Assembly (NCBI GenBank): GCA_038235705.1
Contig: JBBSTR010000091.1
Coordinates: forward strand, 1 to 8,949
Direction: 5' to 3'
DNA length: 8,949 nucleotides
DNA from: CANKBT01 sp038235705
GTDB taxonomy: Bacteria; Actinomycetota; Actinomycetes; Mycobacteriales; SCTD01
Part shown: positions 1 to 5,338 of the stretch, piece by piece
Numbering within the stretch: position 1 is the stretch's first letter
How the letters are laid out: every line of letters begins with the position of its first letter
Translations under genes and position numbers: made by a program
Notes under the pieces: model-generated
Told to the model about the DNA's origin: nothing
Database searches by the model: none
What the model saw: only the letters and a program-made list of their open reading frames with translations

Positions 1-737
1 ACAAAGCGCCACGTCTCCCCGTCGACCTCGACGAGGCTGTCGACCGGGTCCCGGGTGGTGCCGGCGACGCTGTCGACGAGCACCCGCTCCTCGCCGACCA
101 GCCGGTTGAGCAGCGAGCTCTTGCCGACGTTGGGCCGCCCGAGCAGGGCGACCCGTCGGGGCCCGCCCGCCTCCGGGTCACGGTCCGGCGGCGCCTCGGG
201 CAACGCGTCCAGGATCGCGTCGAGCAGGTCACCGCTCCCCCGGCCGTGCAGGGCGCTCACGACGTACGGCTCACCGAGCCCCAGGCTCCACAGCGCGGCG
301 GCGTCGGCTTCCGCCCGCTCGTCGTCGACCTTGTTGGCGGCGAGCACGACCGGCTTGCCGGAGCGACGGAGCACCTTGACGACCGCGTCGTCGGCGTCCG
401 TCGCACCGACCGAGGTGTCGATGACGAACAGCACCGCGTCGGCCGCGGCGATGGCCACCTCGGCCTGGGCGCTTACCAGGGCAGCCAGCCCGTCGGCGTC
501 GGGGTCCCAGCCGCCCGTGTCCACCAGGGTGAAGGCCCGCCCGCGCCACTGCGCGTCGTAGGTGACCCGATCACGGGTAACGCCGGGGACGTCCTGGACG
601 ACGGCTTCACGGCGGCCCAGCAGACGGTTGACCAGGGTCGACTTGCCGACGTTGGGCCGGCCGACGACAGCGAGCACGGGTTGCGGTCGCGTGGTGCTCG
701 TCGACTCGGTGGTGCCAGGTGTCTCGGGGGTGCTCAT
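1..737 (-). CDS. der: Ribosome biogenesis GTPase Der (EngA), 3' end cut by window
   Basis: Der is a tandem-GTPase protein needed for 50S subunit maturation in the cytoplasm. I translated 245 codons from the ATG at 737-735. The first G domain shows G1 GRPNVGKST (about residues 26-34), the switch segment DVPGVTRD, G3 DTGG and G4 NKVD. A linker then leads to a second G1, LLGRPNVGKSS, and the switch VAGTTRD. The window ends inside the second G domain, so the rest of it and the KH-like domain lie beyond position 1. The two P-loops with near-identical flanks are diagnostic of Der. The start gives a Thr/Ser-rich tail of about 20 residues before the fold, which is normal for actinobacterial members. 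A weak AGG lies 7 nt upstream. The reading frame stays open upstream of this ATG without a canonical start codon. It is the last gene of the cluster, 251 nt after cmk. Identity is certain; the exact start is less so. Confidence 0.97.
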   Translation of the reverse strand, partial: MSTPETPGTTESTSTTRPQPVLAVVGRPNVGKSTLVNRLLGRREAVVQDVPGVTRDRVTYDAQWRGRAFTLVDTGGWDPDADGLAALVSAQAEVAIAAADAVLFVIDTSVGATDADDAVVKVLRRSGKPVVLAANKVDDERAEADAAALWSLGLGEPYVVSALHGRGSGDLLDAILDALPEAPPDRDPEAGGPRRVALLGRPNVGKSSLLNRLVGEERVLVDSVAGTTRDPVDSLVEVDGETWRF

Positions 738-835
738 GGGTGTGCCTATCCGCAGGTCGGCGCCGTCTGCCGGCGGGTCAGGTGGCGTGCTGGCGACCAG
801 GTGGGCCAGCAGCGCGAGGCGCAGCTGTGAGCCGG

Positions 836-843
836 CCTCTCCT
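836..843 (-). promoter_or_regulatory. Orphan Shine-Dalgarno-like AGGAGAGG upstream of der
   Basis: The minus strand reads AGGAGAGG here, the strongest anti-16S match in the spacer, but no ATG, GTG or TTG follows at usable distance. The only near-start is a CTG at 824-822, 11 nt downstream and in frame with der, which would add 29 residues. A TACCGT hexamer, resembling an actinobacterial -10 (TAnnnT), sits immediately upstream. Function is uncertain. Confidence 0.3.
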
Positions 844-863
844 ACGGTACGGCGCAGCCGCAG

Positions 864-900
864 GTCCCCGGTCTCGGCGACCCTGACCCAGACCCGGGAC
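864..900. repeat. Imperfect inverted repeat in the cmk-der spacer
   Basis: The arms at 864-874 and 890-900 pair at 10 of 11 positions (GTCCCcGGTCT against AGACCcGGGAC), with a 15-nt loop. In transcript it could form a stable stem between cmk and der, as an attenuator or RNA-processing stem. The GC-rich background makes chance possible. Confidence 0.4.
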
Positions 901-959
901 GGGGCCCTAGGACGCTTTGGACCCCGGCCTTGGCGAGGACGCCCGCCGTCAGCACCTCA

Positions 960-976
960 GCCCCGACGAGCGGGGC
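960..976 (-). terminator. Possible GC hairpin after cmk
   Basis: A perfect 6-bp stem (960-965 with 971-976, GCCCCG/CGGGGC) with a 5-nt loop begins 13 nt past the cmk stop. There is no following U-tract, so at best it is a weak or actinobacterial-style terminator, or a 3'-end stabiliser. Der is expected to be co-expressed, so complete termination is unlikely. Confidence 0.35.
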
Positions 977-988
977 CGACCGGGTCGC

Positions 989-1741
989 TCAGCCGGCTGT
1001 ACGGGCGGCTTCTGCCACCAGGCCCGCTCGCTCAGCGAGGCTCAGCACGACCTCGGCGACCTCGGCGGCGGACAGCTCGGTGGCGTCGACGTGAAAGGCG
1101 CCGTCGGCAGCCACCAGCGGGCTGGCGGCCCGCGAGGTGTCCAGACGGTCGCGGCGCGCGAGGTCGGCGGCAACCGCGCGGACGTCCGGCGGGCCCGCCA
1201 CCCCGGCGTCGGTGTCGGCGGCCCTGCGCGCGGCCCGCACGGCCTGGTCCGCGTCCAGGTAGACCTTCACGGCAGCGTCCGGCAGCACGACGCTCGCGAT
1301 GTCGCGACCCTCGACCACAGCCGCGGGCCCTGCGCACGTCCGCTGCAGCGCGACGAGCAGGCTGCGTACGCCTGGGTGCGCGCTCACCGCGCTGACCGCA
1401 GCCGTGACGGCCGCGCCGCGCACCTCCTCGCTGACGTCCCGCCCGTCAAGGCGTACGGACGGAGCGGTCGGGTCGGTGCCGAGGGTCAGGCCGCCGCGGG
1501 CCGTCAGCAGCGTGACGAGGTCGGTGACGGCCGGCTCGTCGGCGGGGTCGACCCCGGCCTCGAGCACCGCCACGGTCGCCGCACGGTAAGTCGCCCCTGT
1601 GTCGACATAGCGCCATCCCAGGCGCACGGCGACCGCGCGCGCCACCGTGCTCTTGCCCGACCCGGACGGGCCGTCCAGGGCGATGTGCCCGCCGTGCGAC
1701 TGGTCGTCGCCGGCCGCGACTGGGGAACCGATGTGCGCGAT
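989..1741 (-). CDS. cmk: Cytidylate (CMP/dCMP) kinase, apparent ATC start
   Basis: CMK phosphorylates CMP and dCMP with ATP, feeding pyrimidine nucleotide recycling in the cytosol. From the proposed ATC at 1741-1739 the product has 250 residues. The P-loop GPSGSGKST is at 24-32, followed by the CMK signature DTGATYRA, the segment GRDIASVVLPD in the middle, and the C-terminal RRDRLDTSRAASPL lid-to-core region. The start is the oddity. The in-frame ORF opens after a TGA near 1860 and contains no ATG, GTG or TTG until a GTG at 1645-1643, which is the codon just after the P-loop lysine-serine-threonine and would remove the ATP-binding loop. A perfect AGGAG (1753-1749) stands 7 nt before the ATC. 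Either AUC initiates or one base (1739) has changed from an ATG. The 16-17-residue tail before the first strand is slightly long for the family. The enzyme identity is certain; the start is inferred. Confidence 0.93.
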   Translation of the reverse strand: MAHIGSPVAAGDDQSHGGHIALDGPSGSGKSTVARAVAVRLGWRYVDTGATYRAATVAVLEAGVDPADEPAVTDLVTLLTARGGLTLGTDPTAPSVRLDGRDVSEEVRGAAVTAAVSAVSAHPGVRSLLVALQRTCAGPAAVVEGRDIASVVLPDAAVKVYLDADQAVRAARRAADTDAGVAGPPDVRAVAADLARRDRLDTSRAASPLVAADGAFHVDATELSAAEVAEVVLSLAERAGLVAEAARTAG

Positions 1742-1748
1742 GTCCCGG

Positions 1749-1753
1749 CTCCT
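1749..1753 (-). promoter_or_regulatory. Shine-Dalgarno AGGAG of cmk, decides an ATC start
   Basis: The minus strand reads AGGAG here, followed by a 7-nt spacer and then ATC (1741-1739). It is the only good ribosome-binding match upstream of the cmk P-loop and the main evidence for placing the start there. Confidence 0.7.
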
Positions 1754-1767
1754 GTCTCGACCTGATG

Positions 1768-1781
1768 GTCCGCGGACGCTA
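1768..1781 (-). promoter_or_regulatory. Possible cmk promoter -10 (TAGCGT) overlapped by a palindrome
   Basis: TAGCGT (1781-1776 on the minus strand) fits the actinobacterial TAnnnT -10 pattern and would place transcription start about 28 nt before the proposed cmk start. It overlaps a perfect 10-bp palindrome, GTCCGCGGAC (1768-1777). No TTGAC-like -35 is visible at 16-18 nt, so the promoter call is weak. Confidence 0.25.
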
Positions 1782-1784
1782 CCC

Positions 1785-1800
1785 CCGTCGGTGCCGACGG
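1785..1800. promoter_or_regulatory. 16-bp inverted repeat upstream of cmk
   Basis: CCGTCGG and CCGACGG form perfect 7-bp arms around TG (1785-1791 and 1794-1800). The site lies about 45-60 nt upstream of the cmk start, next to the putative TAGCGT hexamer. It could be an operator for a dimeric regulator or a short RNA hairpin. Palindromes of this composition are not rare in such a GC-rich genome. Confidence 0.35.
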
Positions 1801-1861
1801 CGCCTGCCTCCGCCGCCCCGCCCCCCGCGACGGGATCACGACCCGCCCCGACCCGGTCTCA

Positions 1862-1908
1862 CGATCATGAAGCTCGAGCGCAGGCAGCGCGCTCAGCGCC
1901 CATGATCG
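1862..1908. repeat. Large near-perfect inverted repeat between tyrA and cmk
   Basis: The outer arms CGATCATG (1862-1869) and CATGATCG (1901-1908) are perfect. After a small internal loop (AA opposite GCC), GCT (1872-1874) pairs with AGC (1895-1897), one C bulges at 1875, and GAGCGC (1876-1881) pairs with GCGCTC (1889-1894) around a 7-nt loop. The total is 17 base pairs in 47 nt, by far the strongest fold in the window. It lies 57 nt past the tyrA stop (1965) and about 120 nt before cmk, so it could terminate or protect tyrA mRNA. There is no T-run after it. The AT-richer outer arm stands out from the local base composition and could mark a mobile or multicopy intergenic element. Confidence 0.7.
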
Positions 1909-1964
1909 CGCCGGGGAGCCGGGGAGCGCGGTGCGGGCCTTCGGTGCGGGGGCGCGGGGGCGGG

Positions 1965-3074
1965 TTACCCGAGGACCGCCCAGCCCGCTGCGCGCAGCAC
2001 CGCCTTCGCCTCGTCCTGCGTCTCCGTGCGTACGACAAGCTCGATCACCCCGGTGGGTCGGCCGGTCAGGTGCTCGACCCGGACGTCCTCGACGTTCACG
2101 CCGCCGGCGCCCGCCGCCGTCAGCAACGCAGCCAGCCGGCCCGGGGCGTCGGCGACCGAGACCACGACGGTCGCGAAGGCCGCACCGCGCTCGCCGCGCT
2201 TGACCGGGACGAGCTCGCGCCCGGCCCGACCTCGTCGCAGCAGGTCGTGGACGGTCTCACCGTCGTCGTTCCCCGCCTGGAGTGCGCGTGCTGCCCGGGC
2301 CAGGTCCTCGGCGAGCAGCTGTAGCACCGGAGCCACGTTCGCGGCGTTGAGGAGCAGCACCTCGCGCCACAGGTCGGGGTCGCTGGCGGCCAGCCGGGTG
2401 CTGTCCTGGAGCCCCGGCCCGGCCAGCGGCAAGGCGGTCGGAGGGGCCGGCTCGCGCGGCTCGTGCAGGCCGGGCTCCGGGTCGGGGACGTGTCGGGGCA
2501 CCAGGCGTGCGGCCAGCGCACTGGCGGCAAGCTGAGGGACGTGGCTGACGAGCGCCACGACGGCGTCGTGCTCGTCAGGACTCAGCTGCACCGGCTCGGC
2601 GCCGACGGCGCGCGCCAGCGCCGTGAGGTCGCCCTGGGCGCGACCGGTCGTCCGCGGCCCGGGGCAGATCGCCCACGGCCGACCGAGGAACAGGTCACCG
2701 CTGGCCGCCTCTGGACCGCTCTGCTCCTTGCCCGCCATCGGGTGGCCGCCGCACAGCGTTCGCAGCTGCCCACCCAGGGCCTCGACCTCCCGTTGAACCG
2801 GAGCCTGCACGCTGCAGACGTGGGTGTAGCTAAGCCCGACGCCCTGCCGCTCCAGCCGCACCAGCTGGCCGGCGACGGTCCGCGGCGGGGTGCAGACGAC
2901 GACGATGCCGACCCGTTCACGGCCGTCCCAGGCACGACCGGCTCCCCTCGCGACCGCTCGCTCGAGCGTGACCGGGTCGGCGTCCGCGAGGAGCACGTCG
3001 CGGCTAGGCGTCAGAGCGAGACCGAGCGAGGTGCCGATCAGTCCGCTGCCGACGACCAGGACGTCCGCCGTCAC
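1965..3074 (-). CDS. tyrA: Prephenate dehydrogenase with C-terminal ACT domain
   Basis: TyrA oxidatively decarboxylates prephenate to 4-hydroxyphenylpyruvate with NAD(P), the tyrosine branch of aromatic amino acid synthesis. In the 369-residue product the nucleotide-binding GSGLIG lies at 9-14, HPMAGKEQSG at 111-120, the catalytic histidine in SHVPQ at 178, and the all-helical TyrA dimerisation region carries STRLAASDP. Residues about 298-365 form an ACT domain, the usual site for amino acid feedback. In the segment normally written T-D-x-x-S-V-K this protein has THVCSVQ, so the Asp and Lys are His and Gln. The GTG start puts the Rossmann strand at residue 4, as expected, but no Shine-Dalgarno precedes it; instead the 27-bp repeats end 10 nt upstream. 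The frame is open upstream through the repeats into rluB without another start. The gene is separated from rluB and cmk by spacers and may be expressed less tightly with them. Confidence 0.96.
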   Translation of the reverse strand: MTADVLVVGSGLIGTSLGLALTPSRDVLLADADPVTLERAVARGAGRAWDGRERVGIVVVCTPPRTVAGQLVRLERQGVGLSYTHVCSVQAPVQREVEALGGQLRTLCGGHPMAGKEQSGPEAASGDLFLGRPWAICPGPRTTGRAQGDLTALARAVGAEPVQLSPDEHDAVVALVSHVPQLAASALAARLVPRHVPDPEPGLHEPREPAPPTALPLAGPGLQDSTRLAASDPDLWREVLLLNAANVAPVLQLLAEDLARAARALQAGNDDGETVHDLLRRGRAGRELVPVKRGERGAAFATVVVSVADAPGRLAALLTAAGAGGVNVEDVRVEHLTGRPTGVIELVVRTETQDEAKAVLRAAGWAVLG

Positions 3075-3084
3075 GACGAGCCCG

Positions 3085-3165
3085 GGGCCCCGGCCCGCCG
3101 GCGTGCTGGCAGGGCCGCGGCCCGCCGGCGTACTGGCAGGGCCCCGGCCCGCCAGCGTGCTGACG
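3085..3165. repeat. Three tandem 27-bp repeats just upstream of tyrA
   Basis: Units are 3085-3111, 3112-3138 and 3139-3165. Unit 2 differs from unit 1 at 2 positions and unit 3 differs from unit 1 at 3. Each unit and the start of the next contain GGCCC...GGGCC arms and an inner GCC...GGC stem with a 4-nt loop and one bulged base, so the array can form serial hairpins. The repeat fills most of the 115-nt rluB-tyrA gap and stops 10 nt before the tyrA GTG. Because 27 is a multiple of three, the tyrA frame stays open through it. Confidence 0.85.
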
Positions 3166-3189
3166 TCGGGTCTGCGCTCCGTCCTGTCG

Positions 3190-3942
3190 TCACAGCCCGA
3201 CGAGCTCGTACAGCGAGGCGAGCTCCTGACGGTTCAGGGCCCGAGGGCGGCCCGGCTTCTGAGCGCCGAGCTGGATCGGCCCGACCGCGGTGCGGACCAG
3301 CCGCTGCACGGGGTGATCGACTGCCTCGAGCATGCGGCGCACGATGTTCTTGCGGCCCTCGTGCAGGATGATCTCCACCAGGACGCGGTTGGCGTTGCTG
3401 TCGACGAGCCGGAAGGAGTCGACGGTGGCAGGCCCGTCCTCCAGTTCGATGCCGGCCCGGAGCCGACGTCCGACGTCTCGGGCCAGCGGCCCGATCACCT
3501 CGGCAAGGTAGGTCTTGCTCACCTGATAGCTGGGGTGCGCGAGCCGGTGGGCCAGCTCACCGTCGTTGGTGAGCAGCAGCAGCCCCTCGGTGTCGGCGTC
3601 GAGCCGCCCGACGTGGAACAGCCGGGTGGCGCGGTCCTTGACCAGCTCGCCGACGTGCGGGCGGCCGTCTGCGTCGCTCATCGCGGTCAGCATGCCGGCC
3701 GGCTTGTTGAGCGCCAGGTGGACCTGGCCGGTGGCGGTGGTGATGCGCATCCCGTCGACCCGCACGATCTGCTTCTCCGGGTCGACCCGACGTCCCTGCT
3801 CCAGGACCGGGTCACCGTCGACAGAGATGCGACCCTCGTCGATCATCACCTCGCAGGCACGCCGTGAGCCCACCCCGGCGGCGGCCAGCACCTTCTGAAG
3901 GCGGATGCCCTGCGGCAGATCATCACTGGCAACGTGCGTCAT
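3190..3942 (-). CDS. rluB: Pseudouridine synthase of the RluB/RsuA family
   Basis: This enzyme isomerises specific uridines in ribosomal RNA to pseudouridine; its place beside scpB fits the actinobacterial RluB group, whose expected target is 23S rRNA. The 250-residue protein has an N-terminal S4 RNA-binding domain (about 14-60, RLQKVLAAAGVGSRRACE). The catalytic core follows, with GRLDADTEGLLLLTNDGEL at 112-130, where D115 is the catalytic aspartate, then the KTYL strand, and the EGRKNIVRRML motif near 195-205. Its ATG overlaps the scpB stop as ATGA (3942-3939), and AGAGG (3954-3950) sits 7 nt upstream, within scpB. Expression is therefore coupled to scpB. The subfamily (RluB rather than RluE, RluF or RsuA) rests on context more than on sequence. 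Confidence 0.93.
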   Translation of the reverse strand: MTHVASDDLPQGIRLQKVLAAAGVGSRRACEVMIDEGRISVDGDPVLEQGRRVDPEKQIVRVDGMRITTATGQVHLALNKPAGMLTAMSDADGRPHVGELVKDRATRLFHVGRLDADTEGLLLLTNDGELAHRLAHPSYQVSKTYLAEVIGPLARDVGRRLRAGIELEDGPATVDSFRLVDSNANRVLVEIILHEGRKNIVRRMLEAVDHPVQRLVRTAVGPIQLGAQKPGRPRALNRQELASLYELVGL

Positions 3943-4544
3943 GTTTCAACCTCTGGTCGAGGACGAGACATTGCAGCCTCGTCCAATTCTTCCTCGCTGA
4001 GCTGCGGCAGCATCGGGGCCAAGGACGGTAGGTCGTCCAGGCCGGCGAGACCCAGCTTCTCGAGCAGCAGCGGGGTGGTGCCATACAGGGTCGCAGGTGA
4101 ACCGTCCTCCGTGCCGACCTCGGCGATCAGACCCCTGGACAGGAGCGTGCGGACCACCCCGTCCACGTTGACGCCGCGGATCGCGCTCACCCGGGAGCGG
4201 GTGACCGGCTGCCGGTAGGCGATCACCGCCAAGGTCTCGAGACCTGCCTGGCTCAGCCGGCCGTGCTGGCCGTCGAGCACGAACCGCTCGACGTAGGGTG
4301 CACAGTCCGCGCGCGTGAACAGCCGCCAGCCGCCAGCCACCTCCCGCAGGCTGAACCCGCGTCCCGAGGCCGCGTACTCCCCGGCGAGTCGAACCAGAGC
4401 CTGCTCGACCAGCGCCGTCGGCTGCTCCGTGACCTGCGCGAGCAGGAGCGGAGAGACCGGCCGGTCGGTGACCAGCAGCACGCTCTCCAGGATGGCAGGG
4501 AGCGAGGGTCCCCCGAGCTCATCCTCGACGTGAGGCTCAGTCAT
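3939..4544 (-). CDS. scpB: Segregation and condensation protein B
   Basis: ScpB dimerises and binds the kleisin ScpA, completing the SMC-ScpAB complex that organises and segregates the chromosome. The 201-residue product matches the family length. It has two winged-helix repeats: an N-terminal one beginning PSLPAILESVLLVTDRPVSP, and a second with the family signature LSQAGLETLAVIAYRQPVTRS and SAIRGVNVDGVVRTLLSRGLI, followed by TLYGTTPLLLEKLGL. The C-terminus is acidic (SEEELDEAAM). The ATG overlaps the end of scpA by 8 nt (ATGACTGA) with little Shine-Dalgarno character, so it is probably translated by coupling, fitting the fixed stoichiometry of the complex. The downstream gene overlaps by 4 nt. 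Confidence 0.96.
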   Translation of the reverse strand: MTEPHVEDELGGPSLPAILESVLLVTDRPVSPLLLAQVTEQPTALVEQALVRLAGEYAASGRGFSLREVAGGWRLFTRADCAPYVERFVLDGQHGRLSQAGLETLAVIAYRQPVTRSRVSAIRGVNVDGVVRTLLSRGLIAEVGTEDGSPATLYGTTPLLLEKLGLAGLDDLPSLAPMLPQLSEEELDEAAMSRPRPEVET

Positions 4545-5337
4545 CGACGTTCTCGGGATTCAGCACCCAGTGCACGTGCAGCTCGCCCATCGCCTGCGCC
4601 TGCGCGAAGGACACCCGACCGTCCCGGAACAACTCCAGCAACCCCAGGAACCGCGCCACCACCTCGAGCGTGTTCGCGCAGCCCGAGGTCAGAGCCCGGA
4701 AGGAGGCGGTCCCTGCGCGACCCAGCAGCTCGCGGAGCACCGCCGTCTGCTCGGGCACGCTGACGTGCGCCCCGTGCAGGTGGGTCAGGCCGACCCGAGG
4801 CTCCGGCCTGGGGGTCAGCGCCTCGGCGGCGACGGCAGCGAACCTCTCGGGGTCGACCCCGAGGACGATCTCGGGCAGCAGGGCTGCGAGCGCCGGGTCC
4901 AGCGGGACAGCGCGCGGATAGCGCTCTGCCTGCTCGGCCACCAGCTGCTCGAGATGGGCGGCCGCAGCCTTGTAGGCCCGATACTGCAGCAGGCGCGCGA
5001 ACAGCAGGTCGCGCGCCTCCAAGACCGCGAGGTCCTCCTCGTCCTCGACGTCGGTCCCTGGCAAGAGCCGGGCGGTCTTGAGGTCGAGCAGGGTGGCCGC
5101 GACGACGAGGAACTCCGTCGCCTGCCCCAGGTCCCAGGCAGGGCCCGCAGCACGGATATGGGCGATGAACTCGTCGGTGACCTGCGACAGCGCCACCTCG
5201 GTGACGTCGAGCTGGTGCTTGCCGATCAACGTCAGGAGCAGGTCGAACGGTCCCTGGAACACGTCGAGGCGCACCTCGAACGGTGCGGGCGTCAGCGTCG
5301 TGCGGCTACGCGTCTCGTACGGGACCGACGTCGCCAC
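4537..5337 (-). CDS. scpA: Segregation and condensation protein A (kleisin)
   Basis: ScpA is the kleisin that bridges the two heads of the SMC dimer and recruits ScpB. The 266-residue protein shows the N-terminal kleisin signature FEVRLDVFQGPFDLLLTLI (GPFDLLL at 29-35), then the helical EFLVVAATLLDLKTARLLP that contacts the SMC neck. An acidic, Ala-rich middle where ScpB binds follows, and a C-terminal winged helix (FLGLLELFRDGRVSFAQAQ) binds the SMC cap. The start is GTG at 5337-5335, one nt after the TGA of the membrane-protein gene (TGAcGTG). A weak AGG lies about 9 nt upstream. Nothing appears broken. No smc gene is visible in the window. Confidence 0.95.
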   Translation of the reverse strand: MATSVPYETRSRTTLTPAPFEVRLDVFQGPFDLLLTLIGKHQLDVTEVALSQVTDEFIAHIRAAGPAWDLGQATEFLVVAATLLDLKTARLLPGTDVEDEEDLAVLEARDLLFARLLQYRAYKAAAAHLEQLVAEQAERYPRAVPLDPALAALLPEIVLGVDPERFAAVAAEALTPRPEPRVGLTHLHGAHVSVPEQTAVLRELLGRAGTASFRALTSGCANTLEVVARFLGLLELFRDGRVSFAQAQAMGELHVHWVLNPENVDD

Positions 5338-5338
5338 G

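Larger units (their letters stand above)
738..988. other. cmk-der spacer, 251 nt, no convincing gene
   Basis: This stretch lies between the cmk stop and the der ATG. On the minus strand it holds a GC hairpin just after cmk (960-976), a larger imperfect inverted repeat (864-900) and an orphan Shine-Dalgarno-like AGGAGAGG (836-843). A 37-codon ORF opens with GTG at 955-953 and stops at 844-842; it is proline/glycine-rich, unlike anything I recognise, and I do not call it a gene. The der frame is open from about 944 down to the der ATG, with coding-like wobble GC but no ATG, GTG or TTG. Many actinobacteria carry a lysophospholipid acyltransferase gene at this position; no trace of one is visible. 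Confidence 0.6.

Noticed and set aside
842..955. 37-codon minus-strand ORF between cmk and der (GTG start)
   Set aside because: Pro/Gly/Ser-rich, no recognisable similarity, no clear Shine-Dalgarno and too short to separate from chance in this base composition.
917..1765. A 282-codon plus-strand frame antisense to cmk
   Set aside because: It mirrors cmk codon for codon and has no domain motif. Absence of a canonical cmk start could suggest cmk is not the coding strand, but the intact P-loop and CMK motifs settle it.
2890..3867. Plus-strand frame encoding GPRPAGVLA repeats
   Set aside because: The peptide repeat is simply the 27-bp tandem DNA repeat read in one frame; the rest is antisense to rluB and tyrA.
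3941..3949. ATGTTTCAA resembling half of a parS site (TGTTTCACGTGAAACA)
   Set aside because: Only one half is present and there is no matching second arm. It coincides with the end of scpB and the rluB ribosome-binding region.
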